Below, one piece after another: positions 33,251-42,083 of a DNA stretch of 64,000 nucleotides (the first letter of the stretch is position 1; the number at the start of each line of letters is the position of its first letter). The notes beneath the pieces were generated by a model. It was given only the letters and a program-made list of their open reading frames with translations, was not told the origin of the DNA and ran no database searches. Both the position numbers and the translations under genes were made by a program. The stretch comes from Pseudomonadota bacterium (lineage in GTDB: Bacteria > Pseudomonadota > Alphaproteobacteria > Acetobacterales > Acetobacteraceae). Where the stretch lies: the NCBI GenBank assembly GCA_021847995.1, contig JAJZNE010000008.1, positions 50,446 to 114,445 on the forward strand, read 5' to 3'.

Positions 33251-35490
33251 CCCGGCGTGAGCGTGAGGTGATGCGGCCAGCCCCGCGCCGTTTCCGGCCG
33301 CAGCGGCAGCGGGACATACTCGCCGGCACCCCACAGAGTTGCCTGATCGAGGAAGGTGCTGCTGCCCGGCCAGCCGTCCTGCCCGCCGAGCAGCACCACG
33401 CGGTTCGCGTCCCTGTCGGCCAGATCGGCGAGGAACCGGGCGGAGGCGCCGTAGCTCACGGTGTGGCGCCGGCGGGCCGGCGGATGGCCGGTCTTGTTCA
33501 GCGTGTCGTTGCCGCCCGGCGCCGCCCATTCGGCCGAAGTGAACCGGCGGCGAAGCAGCGGCAGCAGGCCGAGGTGATGCGTGAGCCGCATCCGGTGCAT
33601 CCTCCCCCACGCGCCGTGCCGCCGCAGCGCCCGGCCGGCGCGGCGCAGGGCGGCACGCAGCAGCGGCAGGGCGTCGTCGTCGGGCATGGCGGCCAGTTCG
33701 CCGGCCAGCAGGGCGCGCCCGGTCCACACCGCCTCGACCCCCCGCAGCCGGCCGCGCCGGGCGAGGCGGGTGGCCAGGTCGGCGAGCATCACCTCGAAGG
33801 CCAGTGCCCCAGCCGATCCGGGGGCATAGTCGCCCTGCCACGCCCGCAGCGCCGCTGCCGCCCGGCCCGGCGCCGTGCCGCCGATCCGGGCCAGCAGCGC
33901 ATCCCGCAGCGCTGGCGCGCCGGGGACGACGACATCCTGCTGCACGGCGGCGAGATCGTCGAGACCGAGGCGGTTCGCGCCGCCGAGCAGCGTCCGCAGG
34001 CGCGTCACCCGCTCGCCGGCGGCGAAGAAGAAGCCGACCGGTACGCCACCGTCGGGCACGCGACCGTCGGGCGGGCGATCATTGGCGGAGGCGAGAAAGC
34101 CGCAGGGCGGGTCGGTCCAGTGCGGCAGGGCCGGCGTGCCGAGCGGATCATGCCACGCGGCGGCGGCGTCGGGCGGCGCGATCAGGTCGGCGGGCGGAGC
34201 GGGCGGCCGGCGCGGCAGGGTGGCGGCGAGCAGATGGCCGATACGCCCGTCGCTGCCGGCATGCAGCATATTCTGGCCGGGCACGGCGAACCCGGCGAGG
34301 GCAGCGCGGAACTGCGCGCCGTCGGTCGCCCGCATGACGCCCAGCATGGCGCCCATCTCGTCGCTCGGCCGATGGCCGATCCAGGCGAGGGCGAGCGGGT
34401 GCGGATGGCGCAGCACCATGCCGTCGCTGACGATCGGGCCGAGCGGCGAGGTGCGCAGCGTCACCGTCCGGTCGGCTCCGCCGCGTACGCCGATCACCTC
34501 CCGCTGTTCGCTGAGCGGCAGGCCGGCGGCATCGAACAGGTCGCTGGCGGCGGCGTGCAGGCTGGTGCCGGCCCAGGCGAGATGCGGATTGCGGCCGATG
34601 GCGACGATCGGAAAGCCGGCCGGCATCAGGCCGCAGCAATGATAGCCCGGCGCGCGGAATGCCGCGGCGAGCCAGATGTTCGGCAGAGCGACGGAGAGAT
34701 GCGGGTCGGCGGCGAGCAGGGCGCCGCCGCTCCGGCTGCGCGCGGCGGCGAGCACGGCCGCGTTGCTGCCGTGCCGCGCGGATGCCGCCATCGCGACCTC
34801 CGCCATCGCTTCGGGCACCGGCGGGTCGGCGCTGCCGAGCAGGCGCGGCCACAGCGTCTGCCATGCCTCCGGCGCCAGCGCGGCGCGGGTGCGCAATAGC
34901 CGCGCCCAGACGATCCAGTTCACGTCCGCCCCGGCCAGCCGCGCGGCGGTGAACAGGTCGGCGAGCGTCCAGTGGGCGGCGCCGATGCCGAGCCAGGCGA
35001 ATTCCGGCGGCAACCGCCCCTCCAACCGCCCCTGCCCGATCACGGCATTGACGCCGCGCAGGAATCCCTCCGCCCAGGCGCGCGTCGCCGGCGCCAGGCC
35101 GGCGATGATCGCGGGCACGGCGCGGCCGAAGCCGAACAGCCGCAGGGCGTGGTCGAGCGCGATGCCGGCCGGGCCGATCAGCTCGGCGACGCGCCCCTGC
35201 GACAGGCGGCGCAGCATCTCCATCTGCGCCAGCCGCAGATGGGCATGCACGGCGCCAAGGGCGACGGCGAGGTCGTCGTCACACGCCGCCTCGATGAACG
35301 GGATCTGGTGCGCGTCCCAGTGGATCGTCACCGGGGCCGCAAGCGGCAGGCGGCGCGGCAGGGCGGCGAGGCGCGCGGCCACGTCCTGTTCCGGCGGGCG
35401 CGGCGCGCGCAGCAGCCGCAGCGCCAGCCGCAGCGCCGCCGCCGCCCCGCCGGCGCGGGCGCGAAGTCCGTCGAGCCGCTCTGTCGTCAT
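33247..35490 (-). CDS. Penicillin acylase-family amidase (Ntn hydrolase)
   Basis: A 747-residue Ntn hydrolase of the penicillin/AHL acylase family, which cleaves amide bonds of N-acyl compounds after self-processing. The likely nucleophile is S242 in ARHGSNAAV, the start of the beta chain; the alpha-chain region carries VTIHWDAHQIPFIEA. Later family motifs include GFPIVAIGRNPHLAWAGT and GGNDTLNKTG. No clear signal peptide is seen (the first 35 residues are Arg/Ala/Leu rich), unlike typical periplasmic members. The ATG at 35490 aligns with the family start. It is followed by the GH3 gene with a 4-base overlap, which suggests opposite or sequential chemistry on an N-acyl amino-acid-like bond. 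Confidence 0.88.
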   Translation of the reverse strand: MTTERLDGLRARAGGAAAALRLALRLLRAPRPPEQDVAARLAALPRRLPLAAPVTIHWDAHQIPFIEAACDDDLAVALGAVHAHLRLAQMEMLRRLSQGRVAELIGPAGIALDHALRLFGFGRAVPAIIAGLAPATRAWAEGFLRGVNAVIGQGRLEGRLPPEFAWLGIGAAHWTLADLFTAARLAGADVNWIVWARLLRTRAALAPEAWQTLWPRLLGSADPPVPEAMAEVAMAASARHGSNAAVLAAARSRSGGALLAADPHLSVALPNIWLAAAFRAPGYHCCGLMPAGFPIVAIGRNPHLAWAGTSLHAAASDLFDAAGLPLSEQREVIGVRGGADRTVTLRTSPLGPIVSDGMVLRHPHPLALAWIGHRPSDEMGAMLGVMRATDGAQFRAALAGFAVPGQNMLHAGSDGRIGHLLAATLPRRPPAPPADLIAPPDAAAAWHDPLGTPALPHWTDPPCGFLASANDRPPDGRVPDGGVPVGFFFAAGERVTRLRTLLGGANRLGLDDLAAVQQDVVVPGAPALRDALLARIGGTAPGRAAAALRAWQGDYAPGSAGALAFEVMLADLATRLARRGRLRGVEAVWTGRALLAGELAAMPDDDALPLLRAALRRAGRALRRHGAWGRMHRMRLTHHLGLLPLLRRRFTSAEWAAPGGNDTLNKTGHPPARRRHTVSYGASARFLADLADRDANRVVLLGGQDGWPGSSTFLDQATLWGAGEYVPLPLRPETARGWPHHLTLTPG

Positions 35491-35676
35491 GCCCACCGGC
35501 CTTAGCGGAGCCTGCCGGCGACTTCTACCCCGCCGGGATTCGGGAAGCCCGCAGCGGACGCGGCCACGGCAGGCTTGCATCGGAACTGGACAGCGGGGCC
35601 AAAGGATTATAATGTTATCGCAACACCCGCACCGGCTGGCGCGGGCGAAAGCTGTTGTCTGGACACGAGGGTCCGT

Positions 35677-37200
35677 ATGCCGGACGGCGCGGACGGCCAG
35701 GGTCGCAAGGGCGGCCGGGTGGGCACCAGGCGGACGCGGCGCGGCGTCGCGGCGGTGAAGATCTCGCGCGTGCCCGTCGCCGCCTCCGTCCCGGCCTGCG
35801 GCGCCGAGCCGGGGGGCGGCGTCGCCCACTATGCGACGGAGATGATCGTCCATACGCGGCCCGATCGGACCCGCTCCTATGTCTCGCCGGGATCGCGCAA
35901 TCTGCTCGGCTACGCGCCGCACGAGATCGTCGGCCGCGACTTCGCGACCTTCCTCCACCCCGAAGACCGCGCGCGGGTGGAGCGGGAATACGCCGAATTC
36001 CAGCAGCGGGGCGGGCGGACATCGAGCACCTACCGGCTGCGGCGGTGCGACGGCCGCTATATCTGGGTCGAGTCGAACTGGGTCGCCGTGCCGGCGGGAA
36101 GCGCCGATGGCGCGGAGCCGGGCGTCGTCGCCGTGGTGCGCGACATCGATGACCGCAAGCGCGGCGAGCAGGCATTGCAGGCGGCGCTGCACCGCGCGGA
36201 GCGGGCGGAGGCGGAGGCGGCACGCCTGCATGCCCGGCTGTGGGATGCGATCGAGGCGATTCCGGCCGGCTTCGTGCTGTTCGACGCCGAGGGGCGGCTC
36301 GTTCTGTGCAACAGCAGATACCGTGACATCTATCCCGATCTCGCCGACCGCATGACCCCCGGCATCACCGCGGACGAGCTGACCGCCCTCGGCATCGAGC
36401 GCGGGCAGTTCGACATCGGCGGGCAGGAACCGGCGGCATGGCTCGCCGACCAGAGCGCCCGGCATGGCAGGCCGCATGCGCGCTACGAGCGCAGACTGGC
36501 GGACGGGCGCTGGATCGCGCTGGAGGACCGGCGCACGAGCGAGGGGGGACGGGTCGGCATCCGCATCGACATCACCGCGATGAAGCAGCGCGAGGCCGAA
36601 CTGGCGGCGATGCGCGATGCGGCGGAGCGCGCGAATATCGAACTGGCGGCGCTGGCCTGCACCGACGGGCTGACCGGCCTCGCCAACCGCAGGCGGCTCG
36701 ATGAGACGCTGGCGCGCGAGTGGCGCTCCGCCGGGCGCCTCGGTCGGACACTCGCCATCGTGCTGATCGATGTCGATCATTTCAAGGCATTCAACGACCG
36801 CTATGGCCATCTCGCCGGAGATGATGCCCTGCGCGCCGTCGCCGGCGTGGTCCGCGCCGGTGTGCGCCGCGCCGGCGAACTCGCCTGCCGGTTCGGCGGC
36901 GAGGAATTCGCCCTGATCCTGCCGGATGCCGGCCTCTCGGCGGCGCAGACGGTGGCGGAGAGCATCCGCCACGGCATCGCGGCCTTGCGCATTGGCCACG
37001 AAGCAGCCCCGGCGGCGGTGCTCACCGCCAGCTTCGGTATTGCGACAGCGGTGCCGCAGGCGGAGGGCGACCCGGCGCTGCTGCTGCGGGCGGCGGATGC
37101 GGCGCTCTATGCGGCGAAGAACGCTGGACGTAACCGCTGCGCGACGGCGCCGGCAGATGCGCAGGCGGTCGCGGCGCAGCCGGCGGGGGGACGGGGATAG
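35677..37200 (+). CDS. PAS-PAS-GGDEF diguanylate cyclase
   Basis: A 507-residue cytoplasmic sensor. PAS 1 (about 50-160) has SYVSPGSRNLLGYAPHEIVGRD and ends in VVRDIDDRK; PAS 2 (about 188-302) starts DAIEAIPAGFVLFDAEGRL. A short coiled linker leads to the GGDEF domain (about 325-490) with TGLANRRRLD, DVDHFKAFND and an active-site GGEEF (407-411), so cyclic-di-GMP synthesis is expected. The product-inhibition site reads R-A-G-E instead of R-x-x-D, so classical feedback control is probably absent. No membrane segments are seen. The ATG at 35677, with GAGG upstream, is preferred over one at 35575. It is divergent from the amidase/GH3 pair. Confidence 0.9.
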   Translation: MPDGADGQGRKGGRVGTRRTRRGVAAVKISRVPVAASVPACGAEPGGGVAHYATEMIVHTRPDRTRSYVSPGSRNLLGYAPHEIVGRDFATFLHPEDRARVEREYAEFQQRGGRTSSTYRLRRCDGRYIWVESNWVAVPAGSADGAEPGVVAVVRDIDDRKRGEQALQAALHRAERAEAEAARLHARLWDAIEAIPAGFVLFDAEGRLVLCNSRYRDIYPDLADRMTPGITADELTALGIERGQFDIGGQEPAAWLADQSARHGRPHARYERRLADGRWIALEDRRTSEGGRVGIRIDITAMKQREAELAAMRDAAERANIELAALACTDGLTGLANRRRLDETLAREWRSAGRLGRTLAIVLIDVDHFKAFNDRYGHLAGDDALRAVAGVVRAGVRRAGELACRFGGEEFALILPDAGLSAAQTVAESIRHGIAALRIGHEAAPAAVLTASFGIATAVPQAEGDPALLLRAADAALYAAKNAGRNRCATAPADAQAVAAQPAGGRG

Positions 37201-37234
37201 CGGCGGCGGAATCGGTGGCCGGGCGCGCGGACGG

Positions 37235-37984
37235 TCAGTGCGTGCCGGCCGCTGCGGGGTGCGGACGGGCGCCGAAAATGGCGCTGCCGATGCGCACATG
37301 GGTCGCCCCGTGGGCGATGGCGGCCTCGAAATCCGCCGACATGCCCATCGACAGCACGCCGAGGCCGTGGCGGGCGGCGAAGGCGGCGAGGGCGGCGAAA
37401 TAGGGGGCGGGGTCGGCGGCGGCGGGCGGGATGCACATCAGGCCGGCGAGCGCCGCCCCGAAACGGTGCCGGCAGGCGGTGATGAAGGCGTCGGCGGCGG
37501 CGCGCGGGATGCCGGATTTCTGGGCCTCGTCGCCGATGTTCACCTGCACCAGCAGCGTCGGCAGCCGCCCTTCGCGGGCCGCCGCGTCGGCGATGGCGTC
37601 GGCCAGCCGGGGGCGGTCCAGCGTTTCGATCACGTCGGCGAGGCGCACGGCGTCGCGGGCCTTGTTGGTCTGCAGGCCGCCGATGAGATGCAGGCACAGC
37701 GCCGGATAGGCGGCCCGCAGGGGGGGAAACTTCGCCGCTGCCTCCTGCACCCGGTTCTCGGCGAAGCGAAGCTGGCCGGCGGCGAGGGCGTGGCGGACGG
37801 CGTCGGCCGGATGCGTCTTGCAAACCGCGACCAGGGCGACATCCTCCGGCGCGCGGCCGGCCCGGCGGGCGGCCGTGGCGATGCGCGCACGGACCGCGGC
37901 GAGGTTGGCGGCGATGGCGGCCGGATCGGGCGCCGAACCTGGCGCAAAGTCGGGTGCGGGATCGGGCGAGGGAGCGTCGGACAT
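37235..37984 (-). CDS. Pyridoxal phosphate homeostasis protein, YggS family
   Basis: A 249-residue single-domain PLP-binding TIM-barrel protein of the YggS/PLPBP family, which keeps cellular PLP balanced and has no known catalytic activity. The PLP Lys is in VALVAVCKTHPADAV; later conserved segments are RFAENRVQEA, LHLIGGLQTNKA, LPTLLVQVNIG and LSMGMSADFEAAIAHGATHVRIGSAIFG, all intact. The N-terminal 25 residues are Pro/Ala/Asp rich and not conserved. Its ATG (37984-37982) overlaps the start codon of the divergent TenI-like gene, so its promoter must lie inside that gene. Confidence 0.92.
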   Translation of the reverse strand: MSDAPSPDPAPDFAPGSAPDPAAIAANLAAVRARIATAARRAGRAPEDVALVAVCKTHPADAVRHALAAGQLRFAENRVQEAAAKFPPLRAAYPALCLHLIGGLQTNKARDAVRLADVIETLDRPRLADAIADAAAREGRLPTLLVQVNIGDEAQKSGIPRAAADAFITACRHRFGAALAGLMCIPPAAADPAPYFAALAAFAARHGLGVLSMGMSADFEAAIAHGATHVRIGSAIFGARPHPAAAGTH

Positions 37985-38579
37985 GGACGGAAGGCTGGTC
38001 GCGTGGGCGCGCGGGGTCAAGGCGCGGCGGCGCGGGCGCGGGGGCCTGCCGGTGCTGTGGCTGTTCACCGATGCGGCGCGGCTCGGTGATCCTGTGGCGG
38101 CGGTGCGGCGGCTGCCGCCGGGGCTGTGCGGCGTCGTGCTGCGCGACGATGCGATGCCGGATCGAAAGACCCTGGGCCGGCGGCTGGCGGCGCTGTGCCG
38201 GGAACGGCGGCTGGTGCTGTCGGTCGCGGGCGACTGGCGGCTGGCGGCGGCGCTGCACGCGGGCCTGCATGTGCGGGGCGGGCGGCGGCCATGCGGGGCG
38301 CCGCGGCGGCTTCCTGCCCTGACGGCGTCCGCCCACGGCGCCGCCGATCTGCTGCGTGCCCGCCGTGCCGGCGCGGCGCTCGTGTTCCTGTCGCCAATTT
38401 TTGCGACCGGGAGTCATCCCGGCGCGGCAGTGCTGGGTCCGCTGCGCTGGGGTCTGGCGGCGCGCCGGGGTCGCGGCGCGGCGGCGCTGGGCGGCCTGGA
38501 CGGCCAGCTCGTGCGGCGGCTGCCGCGACTTTTGTGCCACGGCTGCGGCGCCATCGGGGCGTTGCGCGGCATCGGCTGA
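37983..38579 (+). CDS. Thiamine phosphate synthase/TenI-like protein
   Basis: A 198-residue TIM-barrel protein of the ThiE/TenI family: strand LPVLWLFTDAARLGDP, then VVLRDD, and the C-terminal FLSPIFATGSHPGAAVLGP. Several ThiE catalytic positions are not evident (the usual HLGQxD is replaced by HVRGGRRP), so it is more likely a TenI-type thiazole tautomerase-like or unassigned protein than a working thiamine phosphate synthase. No other thiamine genes are near. Its ATG shares a CATG with the YggS start on the other strand, leaving no intergenic promoter. Confidence 0.7.
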   Translation: MDGRLVAWARGVKARRRGRGGLPVLWLFTDAARLGDPVAAVRRLPPGLCGVVLRDDAMPDRKTLGRRLAALCRERRLVLSVAGDWRLAAALHAGLHVRGGRRPCGAPRRLPALTASAHGAADLLRARRAGAALVFLSPIFATGSHPGAAVLGPLRWGLAARRGRGAAALGGLDGQLVRRLPRLLCHGCGAIGALRGIG

Positions 38580-38881
38580 CCGCTTGGGCCGCGGCCGGGG
38601 TTGCGGCGGTGCGGGATCACGGGTCTGTGAGTAGAGCGTGGCCAACCGGCACTTCTGTCGCATTTCGGTCACAGCAATCGCGATCACGGCTAAATTCACG
38701 AGTTCGTGAGCGTTGTTTAGTTGCGAGTCCACCCTGCCTGCACCAAACAAATCGCGGTGGCGAATGCTTCCGCGGCGACCGGGAACGTTCCCGTCGGACA
38801 CCTGAATACTGAATTACCGTCCGTTCATGTGGGCGGTGGCGCCAGATTAACTGGGGTTAACGATAGGGCAAGGAGTTGGAG
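38580..38881 (+). promoter_or_regulatory. Upstream region of the first porin, with candidate operator
   Basis: About 300 bases without a gene. It is less GC-rich than its surroundings. It holds a palindrome TCACGA-GT-TCGTGA (38696-38709), a nearby GATCACGG half-site-like word, and an inverted pair TTAAC...GTTAA (38847-38860) in the probable leader before AAGGAG. The word GTTGCGAGT (38720-38728) recurs upstream of the second porin (40462-40470). Promoter boxes could not be assigned with confidence. Confidence 0.45.
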
Positions 38882-40252
38882 ATGCGCAAACTTCTACTGG
38901 GGGGTGCCGGGCTGGCGGCGCTGGGGGCGCTGGGGGCGCTCGGGTTCGCCGCCCCGGCGCAGGCGCAGGAAACGCCGGCAGGCGGGACCCCGCCCGCGGC
39001 GGTGTTCCCGATCACCACGGAGACCGATCTGGCCGGCGTGCAGGGACCATCGCTGAACGGCGCGGCGCCGGGATCGGTGCAGGTCAATCTGGGCGCACGG
39101 TTCTATTCGGCGGTCTGGTTCGGCAACACGCCCTCGACCGCGCCGGGCTATGCGGCCAATGCTCAGCCGCAGATCAACACCTGGTTCCAGCTCTATCCGG
39201 GCTTCGACTACGCCACGCCGGGCGGGGTCCATTTCGGCGCCCAGGCGCAGTTGTGGACAACGAGCAACCCGAACGGCGTCGGGCCCGGCACGCCGGGCAG
39301 CGTCGGCGGTACCGCAGGGTCGGCCAACGTGGCCGGCGGCCTCGGCCAGTTGCCGCAATGGCACCAGGCGTTCGGCTATGTCTCCAGCGCCACCTGGGGC
39401 AAGTTCCAGTTCGGCACGCCGAACAGCGCCCTGACGCAGGAAGCGGTCGGCACCGGCGACGACTTCGGCACCGGCATGTTCTTCTCCTGGTATTCGACGA
39501 CGCCGTATGTGCCCTGGGTGATGGGCGATGCCTATGACAACTACAATGCGACGGAAAAGCTGGTCTACATCACGCCGAACATCAGCGGCTTCACCGGCGC
39601 GGTGTCGTACCAGCCTTCCGCGGTCGGCATGAGCTGGAACGACGCCAATGTCAACGGCCTCAATCCCGGCAACACCGGCCTGCTCAGCCGCAACCGCATC
39701 AACATCGCGGCGAAATACGACGGCACGATCGGCATCGCGGGCGTGAAGGCGAACGCCGGCTATGTCTTCGCGGATGCCGAAAAGGCGGGCGGCATCAACA
39801 CCGCCCAGCAGGTCAATTTCTACAACGTCGGCCTGGAAGTCCACATCGCCGGCTTCGAGCTGGAAGGCAGCATCGTCTCCGGCAAATACAACATCGCCGT
39901 GGCCGACGGCGGCAATACGCAGGGTCCGCTCGCGGCGGGCGCGAAGGGCACCACCGCCTGGATCGCCGGCGCCGGCTACGAGGCCGGGCCGGTCAAGGTC
40001 GGCGCGATGTACTACGGCGTGCGCTACGATGCCGGGGATCTCGGCGGGACGCTCGGCTCCACCGGCACCATCAGCGGCGAGGGCATCGGCGCGAGCTACA
40101 AGGTCGGGCCGGGCGTGGTGCTCTATCTCGACGCCATCAATGCCAACATGACCGCCGGCACGTCGTATTATTCCTACAACACGTCCAAGGCGGCGGGCAA
40201 CGTGGTCTATCACCCGATGGGTCTCGGCATCGGCACGTTCTTCACCTGGTGA
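38882..40252 (+). CDS. Outer-membrane porin (first of tandem pair)
   Basis: A 456-residue beta-barrel porin. The signal peptide is clear (MRKLLLGGAGLAALGALGAL...APAQAQ, cleavage about residue 30). The mature N-terminus has ETDLAGVQGPSLNGAAPGSVQVNLGARFYS and the strand-rich body alternates aromatic and Gly residues, ending in an aromatic Trp (GIGTFFTW), the outer-membrane insertion signal. Such Acetobacteraceae-type porins pass small polar solutes. The start at 38882 has AAGGAG six bases upstream; a TTG at 38876 is in frame but overlaps that site. It is followed by an intrinsic terminator and then by a close paralogue, so the pair arose by tandem duplication. Confidence 0.9.
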   Translation: MRKLLLGGAGLAALGALGALGFAAPAQAQETPAGGTPPAAVFPITTETDLAGVQGPSLNGAAPGSVQVNLGARFYSAVWFGNTPSTAPGYAANAQPQINTWFQLYPGFDYATPGGVHFGAQAQLWTTSNPNGVGPGTPGSVGGTAGSANVAGGLGQLPQWHQAFGYVSSATWGKFQFGTPNSALTQEAVGTGDDFGTGMFFSWYSTTPYVPWVMGDAYDNYNATEKLVYITPNISGFTGAVSYQPSAVGMSWNDANVNGLNPGNTGLLSRNRINIAAKYDGTIGIAGVKANAGYVFADAEKAGGINTAQQVNFYNVGLEVHIAGFELEGSIVSGKYNIAVADGGNTQGPLAAGAKGTTAWIAGAGYEAGPVKVGAMYYGVRYDAGDLGGTLGSTGTISGEGIGASYKVGPGVVLYLDAINANMTAGTSYYSYNTSKAAGNVVYHPMGLGIGTFFTW

Positions 40253-40290
40253 AGTCGCGCGCCGCCCTTGGCGGCGGCGGCTTGGCGGAC

Positions 40291-40320
40291 GGGGCGGCTG
40301 GCGACGGCCGCCCCTTTTTT
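40291..40320 (+). terminator. Intrinsic terminator after the first porin gene
   Basis: GGGGCGGC (40291-40298) pairs with GCCGCCCC (40307-40314) across an 8-base loop, and six T residues follow. It lies 39 bases after the porin stop, so the two porins are separately transcribed. Confidence 0.85.
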
Positions 40321-40558
40321 GCGTGGTGCGGGGAACGGTCGCCGCCCGGCACCTGTCACAGAAGCGCCACAGTGTCCCGGGATTGCCACGCAAGGCGCGG
40401 TTGCCGGATTGCCAGTCGATGAAAACTGCGCAATTAGCTGCGCGGGCGGGATGGTCGCGCGGTTGCGAGTGAAAATCTGGGCCTTTCCGCGATTTCGCGA
40501 CAGCACCTGTGCCGCGCCGGCCGGGCCGATGCGGCCTCATAGGGACAAGGAGTGGGGA
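40321..40558 (+). promoter_or_regulatory. Promoter region of the second porin
   Basis: About 240 bases between the terminator and the second porin, in a 306-base gap. AT-rich patches occur at 40419-40440 (GATGAAAACTGCGCAATTAG) and 40470-40478. The word GTTGCGAGT, shared with the first porin's upstream region, lies at 40462-40470. AAGGAG precedes the ATG by 7 bases. No firm promoter boxes were identified. Confidence 0.4.
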
Positions 40559-41923
40559 ATGCGTAAGCTACTTTTGGGAGGTGCCGGACTGGCGGCACTC
40601 GGGGCGCTCGGGCTGGCCGCCCCGGCGCAGGCGCAGGAAACGCCGGCGGCCGGAGCGACGCCCGCAGCCGTGTTTCCGATCACCACGGAAACCGATCTGG
40701 CGGGCGTGCAGGGTCCGTCGCTGAACGGTGCGGCGCCGGGGTCGGTGCAGGTCAACCTGGGCGCGCGGTTCTATTCGTCGGTGTGGTTCGCGGGTACGCC
40801 GTCCGGCACGCCCGGCAACGCACAAGTGACGGTTCCGCAGTTCAACACGTGGTTCCAGCTCTATCCGGGCTTCGACTACGCCTCGCCGAGCGGCATCCAT
40901 TTCGGCGCCCAGGCGCAGTTGTGGACGACCAGCAACCCGAACGGGGCCGGGCCATCGATCGCGCCGGGCGCCGTCGGCGGTTCGGCCGGATCGGCCAACC
41001 CTGCCGGCGGTCTCGGCCAGTTGCCGCAATGGCACCAGGCGTTCGGCTATGTCTCCAGCGCCACCTGGGGCAAGTTCTGGTTCGGCACCCCGAACGGCGC
41101 CATGACGACGAGCGCGGTCGGCACCGGCGACGACTTCGGCACCGGCATGTTCTTCTCCTGGTATTCCAGCACGCCCTACGTGCCCTGGACCATGGGCGAC
41201 GCGTACGACAACTACAACGCTATCGAAAAGTTGATGTACACCACGCCGACGATCAGCGGCTTCAGCGGCGCGCTGTCGTATGCGCCGTCGGCGGTGGGGA
41301 TGAGCTGGAACGACGGCAACGTCAACGGCCTCAATCCCGGCAACACCGGCCTGCTCAGCCGCAACCGCATCGAGATCGCGGGCAAGTACGACGGGACGCT
41401 GGGCGCGGTCGGCGTGAAGGCGGATGTCGGCTTCGTGCACGCGGGCGTCGAGAAGGCGGGCGGCATCACCACCGGCCAGGACGTGAACTTCTTCAACGCC
41501 GCCCTCGAACTCCATATCGCCGGGTTCGAACTGGAAGGCAGCATCAACTCCGGCAAGTACAACGTGGCGGTGGCGGACGGCGGCAATACGCTCGGTCCGC
41601 TCGCTTCCGGCGCGAAGGGCACCACCTCCTGGATCGCCGGCGCGGGCTACGAGGCCGGGCCGATCAAGGTCGGTGCGATGTACTACGGTGTCACCTATGA
41701 TGCCTCCGATCTCGGCGGCACGCTCGGCACCACCGGCACGATCAGCGGCGAGGGCATCGGCGCGAGCTACAAGGTCGGGCCGGGCGTGGTCGTGTATCTC
41801 GACGGCATCACCGCCAACATGACCGCCGGCAATTCGTACTACACGCCGAACTCGGCCAAGGGCGCGGGCAACGTGACCTATCACCCGATGGGTCTCGGCA
41901 TCGGCACGTTCTTCACCTGGTAA
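40559..41923 (+). CDS. Outer-membrane porin (second of tandem pair)
   Basis: A 454-residue paralogue of the preceding porin, with nearly the same signal peptide, the same mature start (QETPAAGATPAAVFPITTET), and the same C-terminal GLGIGTFFTW. Long blocks are identical (for example GGLGQLPQWHQAFGYVSSAT and GVGMSWND-like stretches), while exposed-loop segments differ (GTPSGTPGNAQVTVPQ against NTPSTAPGYAANAQPQ). That is the pattern expected from duplicated porins diverging in loops. It has its own ribosome site and upstream region, so it can be regulated separately. An imperfect GC-rich hairpin without a T-run follows at about 41966-41992. Confidence 0.9.
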   Translation: MRKLLLGGAGLAALGALGLAAPAQAQETPAAGATPAAVFPITTETDLAGVQGPSLNGAAPGSVQVNLGARFYSSVWFAGTPSGTPGNAQVTVPQFNTWFQLYPGFDYASPSGIHFGAQAQLWTTSNPNGAGPSIAPGAVGGSAGSANPAGGLGQLPQWHQAFGYVSSATWGKFWFGTPNGAMTTSAVGTGDDFGTGMFFSWYSSTPYVPWTMGDAYDNYNAIEKLMYTTPTISGFSGALSYAPSAVGMSWNDGNVNGLNPGNTGLLSRNRIEIAGKYDGTLGAVGVKADVGFVHAGVEKAGGITTGQDVNFFNAALELHIAGFELEGSINSGKYNVAVADGGNTLGPLASGAKGTTSWIAGAGYEAGPIKVGAMYYGVTYDASDLGGTLGTTGTISGEGIGASYKVGPGVVVYLDGITANMTAGNSYYTPNSAKGAGNVTYHPMGLGIGTFFTW

Positions 41924-42083
41924 GACGGACGGCGCCATCGGCGCAGGACCGGCCGGCGGGCGGGGGCAACAGCCCCTTCCCGCCTGTCGGCGTCCGGGCA
42001 CTCCGTTCCGGCGGCCCGGCTGTCTTGGCGCGCATCGCGAAGTGAGGTATCACTGCGTGCTCGGAGTTGTGAGGTGTCAACCA

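Noticed and set aside
33247..37299. A 1350-codon open frame on the minus strand
   Set aside because: Only the part from 35490 down is the amidase; the rest lies antisense to the GGDEF gene and is Arg/Gly/Ala-rich noise from high GC.
37983..38579. Functional thiamine phosphate synthase (thiE)
   Set aside because: The usual ThiE active-site motif is not seen and no thiamine genes are adjacent, so only a TenI/ThiE-like call is made.
38894..40540. A long minus-strand frame opposite the first porin
   Set aside because: The plus-strand porin has a signal peptide, ribosome site and terminal aromatic residue; the antisense copy also recurs opposite the second porin, as expected for a shadow.
41964..41995. 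Terminator after the second porin
   Set aside because: A GC-rich inverted repeat exists but it is imperfect and has no T-run.
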